DNA from: Clostridia bacterium
Lineage (GTDB): Bacteria > Bacillota > Clostridia > Oscillospirales > Oscillospiraceae
Direction of reading: 5' to 3'
DNA length: 10,248 nt
NCBI GenBank assembly: GCA_003245395.1
Contig: QKDF01000074.1
Location: forward strand, 1-10,248
Part shown: positions 6,644-10,248 of the stretch, one piece after another
Layout of the letters: each line of letters opens with the position of its first letter
Position numbering within the stretch: the first letter of the stretch is position 1
Position numbers and translations under genes: made by a program
The notes under the pieces: generated by a model
Databases searched by the model: none
Told to the model about the DNA's origin: nothing
What the model saw: the letters and a program-made list of their open reading frames with translations, nothing else

Positions 6644-7693
6644 ATGAGACGATTTTTCACAGGACTGCTGGCGGCAGGACTGATGATGACCTTGGCCGGC
6701 TGCGGCTCAGGAGAAACGGCGGCACCGGCTGGCGGAACGCTGTACGCCATGGATACCGTGATGAATTTTGCCTATTACAACACCGACGGCGGCGACGCCG
6801 ATACGGCCTATACCCAGACCACGCAGGAGATCGAACGGCTGGAGCAGCTGCTATCCCGCACCCGCTCGGACAGTGAAATCTCCCAGCTCAATGGCGCGGG
6901 CGGCGCTCCCACAATTGTAGATGGCGAGGTGGCGGCCATCATTGCCGACGCCCTGACCTACTCCACCGCGACAGACGGCGCATTTGACATCACCATTGCG
7001 CCGGTGGTGACGGCCTGGGGCTTTACCACCGACCATCAGCAGGTGCCGGAGCAGAGTGAGTTGGACAGGCTTCTGAAAAGTGTGGATTATCGCCGCGTGT
7101 CCGTGGACGGGGATACCGTCACGCTGGGAGCGGGGCAGTCCATCGACCTGGGCGGCATTGCCAAGGGCTATGCTTCCGACCGGGTGAAGGCGATTTTGGA
7201 GAAGAACGGAATCACCTCCGCCATGGCGTCTCTGGGCGGCAATGTCTACGTCCGGGGCAGCAAGCCGGACGGCTCGGCTTGGCGTGTGGCGGTGCAGGAC
7301 CCGAAAAATACGGCTGCCTATGCCGGTGTGCTCTCCCTGACCGATTCCTTTGCCGTGACCTCAGGGGGATATCAGCGGTATTTTACCCAGGACGGCAAGA
7401 CATACCATCATATCATCGATCCTGCCACCGGTGCTCCGGCGGAGAGTGGGCTGACCTCCGTCACCATCATTTCTCCGGATAACGGTACCATGTGCGATGC
7501 CTTTTCCACCGCGCTGTTCGTCATGGGGGAGAAGAAGGCCATTGATTTCTGGCGGACAGGCGGCTACAATTTTGAAATGGTGCTGATTACCGCCGATGGG
7601 CGGGTTCTGGTCAGCGAGGGGGCTGCAAAGCATTTTGAACAGGAAAAGGGTTCCGGATATGCCTATGAAACGATCCCGCGCACTGCGCCCTAA
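6644..7693 (+). CDS. apbE: FAD:protein FMN transferase, lipoprotein
   Basis: Transfers FMN from FAD, with Mg2+, to a threonine or serine of an extracytoplasmic target protein. Length 349 residues, normal for the family. The lipoprotein signal ends in lipobox LAGC with Cys20. Family landmarks in order: MDTVMNF (36-42), GAFDITIAP (112-120), SIDLGGIAKGYASDR (166-180), SLGGNVYVRG (196-205), FAVTSGGYQRYF (236-247), HHIIDPATG (255-263), CDAFSTALFVMG (284-295). Asp285 and Thr289 sit in the usual metal-binding segment. No break is seen. The ATG at 6644 has only a weak AGGGA upstream. It is the first gene of a run of five co-oriented genes; the next gene starts inside its end. No flavinylation target (FMN-binding domain, RnfG/NqrC type) is seen in the window. 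Confidence 0.95.
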   Translation: MRRFFTGLLAAGLMMTLAGCGSGETAAPAGGTLYAMDTVMNFAYYNTDGGDADTAYTQTTQEIERLEQLLSRTRSDSEISQLNGAGGAPTIVDGEVAAIIADALTYSTATDGAFDITIAPVVTAWGFTTDHQQVPEQSELDRLLKSVDYRRVSVDGDTVTLGAGQSIDLGGIAKGYASDRVKAILEKNGITSAMASLGGNVYVRGSKPDGSAWRVAVQDPKNTAAYAGVLSLTDSFAVTSGGYQRYFTQDGKTYHHIIDPATGAPAESGLTSVTIISPDNGTMCDAFSTALFVMGEKKAIDFWRTGGYNFEMVLITADGRVLVSEGAAKHFEQEKGSGYAYETIPRTAP

Positions 7694-8063
7694 GCCTGCA
7701 GACGCCCTGGTCGTGTTGGCGGTGGTACTGGCCGCCGCGGCCCTGGGCGTCTATTTCTGGGGCGGATCATCCTCCGGCTCTTTGCAGGCGGTCATCTCCC
7801 AGAACGGGCAGGTGACGGAGACAGTTAATTTATCGCGCCTGACAGAAAAAGAGGAGCGGGTGATCACCTCCAACGGCTACACGCTCCATCTGGTTCTGAC
7901 CTCTACGGAGGTCTGGATGGAGTCGTCCACCTGCCCCAATCAGGACTGCGTCCATACCGGAAAGATTTCCAGACCGGGGCAGAGCATCGTATGTCTGCCG
8001 GCCCGGGTGTCGGTGATGCTGACGGACGGCAATGCGAGCGGCGTAGACGCCGTATTGGGGTGA
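7659..8063 (+). CDS. NusG domain II-containing membrane protein
   Basis: Small protein of 134 residues: a basic N-terminus, one membrane helix (about 16-34) and an extracytoplasmic domain. The end of the domain matches the NusG domain II (DUF1312) pattern of small clostridial proteins: ESSTCPNQDCVHTG (88-101) and then SRPGQSIVCLPARVSV (104-119). Three cysteines (92, 97, 112) are in the conserved positions and may be redox- or metal-related; this is not proven. The start was chosen at 7659 because AGGAAAAGGG lies 8 bases upstream; an ATG at 7665 is possible. The gene overlaps apbE by 35 bases in another frame, which implies tight translational linkage. I recall this family and the next one as frequent companions of ApbE and of extracellular electron transfer loci. 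A direct role is not shown here. Confidence 0.85.
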   Translation: MPMKRSRALRPKPADALVVLAVVLAAAALGVYFWGGSSSGSLQAVISQNGQVTETVNLSRLTEKEERVITSNGYTLHLVLTSTEVWMESSTCPNQDCVHTGKISRPGQSIVCLPARVSVMLTDGNASGVDAVLG

Positions 8064-8067
8064 GTGT

Positions 8068-8583
8068 ATGAAGCTGACGACCAAACAGCTGACGCTGTGT
8101 GCCGTGCTGACGGCGCTTGCCCTGGCATTGTCCTATCTGGAGAATTTTTTTCCCCTGGCGCTGCTGATTCCTCTGCCCGGCGTCAAGCTGGGCCTTGCCA
8201 ATATTGTCACGGTCTTCGCTCTGTACACCCTGGGTACAGGACAGGCGCTGCTGATTCTGCTGGCCCGGTGTTGTCTTGGAGCCGTGTTTGCCGGAAATGT
8301 CAGCGCGCTGCTGTTCTCCCTTATGGGCGGCCTTGCCGCCATGGCGGCGATGTCCCTGCTCTCCCGCAGCCGCCATTTGTCTGTCTACGGTGTGTCCGTG
8401 GGCGGCGCGGCAGCGCATAACTGCGGCCAGGTGGCGGCCGCCATCGTGACGCTGGGCAATACGGCTCCCGTGTATTACCTGCCTATCCTGCTTGGCGTGT
8501 CCCTGTTCACAGGCGCACTGACCGGCCTTGTAGCGGGACTGCTTTTTCGGGGCCTGGAGCATACCACACTTCTGAAAGCGTGA
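8068..8583 (+). CDS. Gx transporter family protein (formerly 'heptaprenyl diphosphate synthase component I')
   Basis: Integral membrane protein of 171 residues with about five hydrophobic segments. Family features: an N-terminal helix with LTALALALSYLENFFP, the conserved PGVKLGLANIVTVFAL (37-52), a glycine-rich middle with GAVFAGNVSALLFSLMGG, and a GAAAHNCGQ motif (113-121). It resembles small-substrate transporter S-components in layout. The old name as a subunit of polyprenyl diphosphate synthase is misleading, since no prenyl synthase motif (DDxxD) is present. The gene starts 4 bases after the NusG-II gene and stops 8 bases before the next ATG, so it belongs to the same transcript. The family call is good; the substrate is unknown. 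Confidence 0.87.
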   Translation: MKLTTKQLTLCAVLTALALALSYLENFFPLALLIPLPGVKLGLANIVTVFALYTLGTGQALLILLARCCLGAVFAGNVSALLFSLMGGLAAMAAMSLLSRSRHLSVYGVSVGGAAAHNCGQVAAAIVTLGNTAPVYYLPILLGVSLFTGALTGLVAGLLFRGLEHTTLLKA

Positions 8584-8591
8584 GGTGGATC

Positions 8592-9770
8592 ATGGATCAT
8601 AAAAACATCAGCAAAAAAGATCAGGTCATTTTGCAGCAGATGGAGGTCATCCGTACCATGACGGAGAATAACCTGAACCGTATGGGAACGGATTTCTGGG
8701 GCCACCCTGCGGCACCGCCGTCCAAGAGCCCACCCACCCCTCCGCCGCTGAAGACCGACGGTTCTGCGCCCAACGGCGGGAGCGCATCCGGCGGGCCGGG
8801 CGCGGCAGCTTCCACGGGGAACGACGACACAAAGGCGCCTGCGGCAGAGGTTCCGGCACCTGAGAAGATCGAAGATCTGCTGGCGGAGCTGGACGGCTAT
8901 ATTGGACTGACCGCCATCAAGAAAGAGGTGCGCAGCCTCATCAATATGGTGACGGTTTACAAGCTGCGCAGGGATCATGACCTGCCCACCACGGATCTGT
9001 CACTGCACATGGTATTTTCCGGGAACCCCGGCACGGGCAAGACCACTGTGGCCCGACTGATGGGACGGATTTACCACTCCCTGGAGATTTTGTCCAAAGG
9101 ACAGCTGGTGGAAGTGGATCGCTCGGGCCTGGTGGCCGGGTATGTGGGACAGACCGCCATCAAGACCTCCCGGGTCATTGAATCGGCGCTGGGCGGCGTG
9201 CTGTTTATCGACGAGGCTTACGCGCTCAATGGCCGGTCCGAAAACGACTTTGGCCAGGAGGCAATCGATACTATCCTTAAGGCCATGGAGGATCACCGGA
9301 ATGATCTGGTAGTGATCGTGGCGGGCTACGACGGGCTGATGGAAGATTTTATCCACTCCAACCCAGGTCTGGAGTCCCGGTTTAACCGCTATCTCCACTT
9401 TGACGACTATACTCTGGACGAGATGATGTCCATCTTTGAGGCCCAGTGTAAAAAGGGCTGCTATGAATTGGATGACGAGGCCCGAACTCAGGTGCGGGAA
9501 TTTATCCAAGAGGAAAACGAGGACTCCATCTCCTTCGGCAATGCCCGGGGCGTGCGGAATCTGTTTGAACAGATTCTGGTTCATCAGGCGAACCGGCTGG
9601 CGGAGCAGAAAGATGTCTGCCGGGAGGATCTGATGAAGATTACCCCTGCCGACGTGCAGGCAGCCCGGGGGCTTGAGCCGGTACCACAGCCGGTGGAGAA
9701 AACGGAAGAAGCGTCTGACCCGAATCATTCCGGTGAGCCGGAAGAAGAAAAAGGAGAACATGCCCAATGA
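8592..9770 (+). CDS. CbxX/CfxQ-type AAA+ ATPase (SpoVK-like) with proline-rich N-terminal linker
   Basis: Protein of 392 residues, a hexameric AAA+ ATPase of the CbxX/CfxQ family. Layout: short N-terminal helix (1-35), a disordered Pro/Gly/Ala-rich linker (about 38-90), the AAA+ core and a short acidic tail. Core landmarks: GYIGLTAIKKEVR (102-114), Walker A GNPGTGKTT (144-152), EVDRSGLVAGYVGQT (174-188), Walker B VLFIDEAYAL (203-212), FGQEAIDTILKAMEDHR (220-236), NPGLESRF (257-264), with the arginine-finger-like Arg263. Relatives include Rubisco activase CbbX and the sporulation protein SpoVK. Rubisco is not expected here and the substrate is unknown. The ATG at 8592 has GAGG with a 6-base spacer; a frame-open GTG at 8580 overlapping the previous stop is less likely. 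The stop overlaps the start of the next gene (ATGA). Confidence 0.88.
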   Translation: MDHKNISKKDQVILQQMEVIRTMTENNLNRMGTDFWGHPAAPPSKSPPTPPPLKTDGSAPNGGSASGGPGAAASTGNDDTKAPAAEVPAPEKIEDLLAELDGYIGLTAIKKEVRSLINMVTVYKLRRDHDLPTTDLSLHMVFSGNPGTGKTTVARLMGRIYHSLEILSKGQLVEVDRSGLVAGYVGQTAIKTSRVIESALGGVLFIDEAYALNGRSENDFGQEAIDTILKAMEDHRNDLVVIVAGYDGLMEDFIHSNPGLESRFNRYLHFDDYTLDEMMSIFEAQCKKGCYELDDEARTQVREFIQEENEDSISFGNARGVRNLFEQILVHQANRLAEQKDVCREDLMKITPADVQAARGLEPVPQPVEKTEEASDPNHSGEPEEEKGEHAQ

Positions 9771-10248
9771 AAGTGCTGGTCCTATCAGAAGAAACACGCT
9801 ATGAAAAGTTCAATCCCGACACCCCGGCGGTACATGCGGCGGAGCTGATTTTTGGCAACCGCCTTGCCTCCGAAGATGAGTGGCTGGCTGTCGGTGCCGA
9901 TGCGGAAGTCCTGTTTGCCACCCCTGTCACCCCTGTTTCGGCATACCTGATCGAACGGATGCCGAATTTGAAAATGATCCACTCCGAGGGGGTCGGATTT
10001 GACCGCATCGACCTGGAGGCGGCGCGCAAGCGGGGCATTTATGTGTGCAACGCGGCCGGGTGTAACGCGGCCGCCGTATCGGAACAGACCATCATGATGA
10101 TGAGTATGCTGCTGCATCGGACTATGTGGGGGTCCCGTCTTGTACTGGATGGGCACCAGGGCAATGCGGTGGAGCAGTTGGTGGCCGATGTTCCGGCGGA
10201 TCTGTCGATTTCCACGGTGGGACTGGTGGGCTTTGGCGCCATCGGTCA
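9767..10248 (+). CDS. D-isomer-specific 2-hydroxyacid dehydrogenase, N-terminal part (3' end outside window)
   Basis: The frame is open to the window edge, showing the first 160 residues. The start ATG (9767) overlaps the preceding stop (ATGA) and has AAGGAG (9751-9756) 10 bases upstream. The N-terminus MKVLVLSEE fits the first strand of a Rossmann-like catalytic domain. The family signature is seen as GVGFDRIDLEAARKRGIYV (75-93) with CNAAGCN after it and VSEQTIMMMSMLLHR (104-118). The NAD-binding motif begins at VGLVGFGAIG (151-160), and the catalytic Arg/Glu/His residues lie beyond the edge. Candidate substrates (D-lactate, glycerate, phosphoglycerate, other 2-hydroxyacids) cannot be told apart from this fragment. 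The coupling to the AAA+ ATPase gene suggests co-expression. Confidence 0.85.
   Translation, partial: MKVLVLSEETRYEKFNPDTPAVHAAELIFGNRLASEDEWLAVGADAEVLFATPVTPVSAYLIERMPNLKMIHSEGVGFDRIDLEAARKRGIYVCNAAGCNAAAVSEQTIMMMSMLLHRTMWGSRLVLDGHQGNAVEQLVADVPADLSISTVGLVGFGAIG

Noticed and set aside
8068..8583. Calling the Gx protein a heptaprenyl diphosphate synthase subunit
   Set aside because: The protein is an all-helical membrane protein with no aspartate-rich prenyl synthase motif. The old name is an annotation legacy.
9000..9797. 265-residue minus-strand open frame opposite the AAA+ ATPase
   Set aside because: The opposite strand carries Walker A, Walker B and other AAA+ motifs in this span. The antisense product shows no recognisable domain.
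1..10248. CRISPR arrays, tRNA or rRNA genes, insertion sequences, phage or defence genes
   Set aside because: No regularly spaced repeats, transposase motifs, tRNA-like cloverleaf or rRNA segments were recognised by eye. Coding density is high and every gap longer than 60 bases was read.

Overview
The window is a gene-dense, fairly GC-rich bacterial chromosome segment. It looks like a low-G+C-phylum but high-GC anaerobe: a clostridial Firmicute, plausibly of the Oscillospiraceae/Flavonifractor type. The clues are the dnaX-ybaB pair, strong AGGAGG-type ribosome binding sites, a secreted DUF4127-type lipoprotein, citrate lyase accessory genes, and the ApbE / NusG-domain-II / Gx-transporter trio common in gut Clostridia. 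The taxonomic call is an inference from gene content and could not be tested here. No rRNA, tRNA, CRISPR array, insertion sequence or phage gene was seen.

Left part (1-3035, plus strand): the 3' end of dnaX (DNA polymerase III gamma/tau) is followed by ybaB (nucleoid-associated protein) and an intrinsic terminator. A lipoprotein of the DUF4127 type then begins only 18 bases after the terminator T-run. It ends at a perfect 14-bp bidirectional terminator shared with the convergent gene on the other strand. recR, which very often follows ybaB in Firmicutes, is not here.

Middle part (3053-6399, minus strand): citC (citrate lyase ligase) and a fused citX-citG gene form a tight two-gene operon, driven by a good sigma-A promoter. 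These proteins make, attach and acetylate the prosthetic group of the citrate lyase acyl carrier subunit, but the lyase subunits themselves (citD, citE, citF) are not in the window. Downstream, with its own extended -10 promoter and a stem-loop at the start of its leader, lies an unrecognised polytopic membrane protein of 257 residues.

Right part (6578-10248, plus strand): a divergent sigma-A promoter drives a compact run of five genes. They are apbE (lipoprotein FAD:protein FMN transferase), a one-pass membrane protein with an extracytoplasmic NusG-II domain, a Gx-type small integral membrane protein, a CbxX/CfxQ-type AAA+ ATPase with a proline-rich N-terminal linker, and the start of a D-isomer-specific 2-hydroxyacid dehydrogenase cut by the window edge. 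The spacing (35-base overlap, 4 bases, 8 bases, ATGA overlap) argues for a single transcript. The first three genes suggest extracytoplasmic flavinylation and redox chemistry. How the ATPase and the dehydrogenase relate to them is not known.

Most of the window is conventional. The more interesting points are the orphan citrate lyase maturation operon, the apbE-led cassette with an AAA+ ATPase in it, and the hairpin placed directly at the transcription start of the unknown membrane protein gene.
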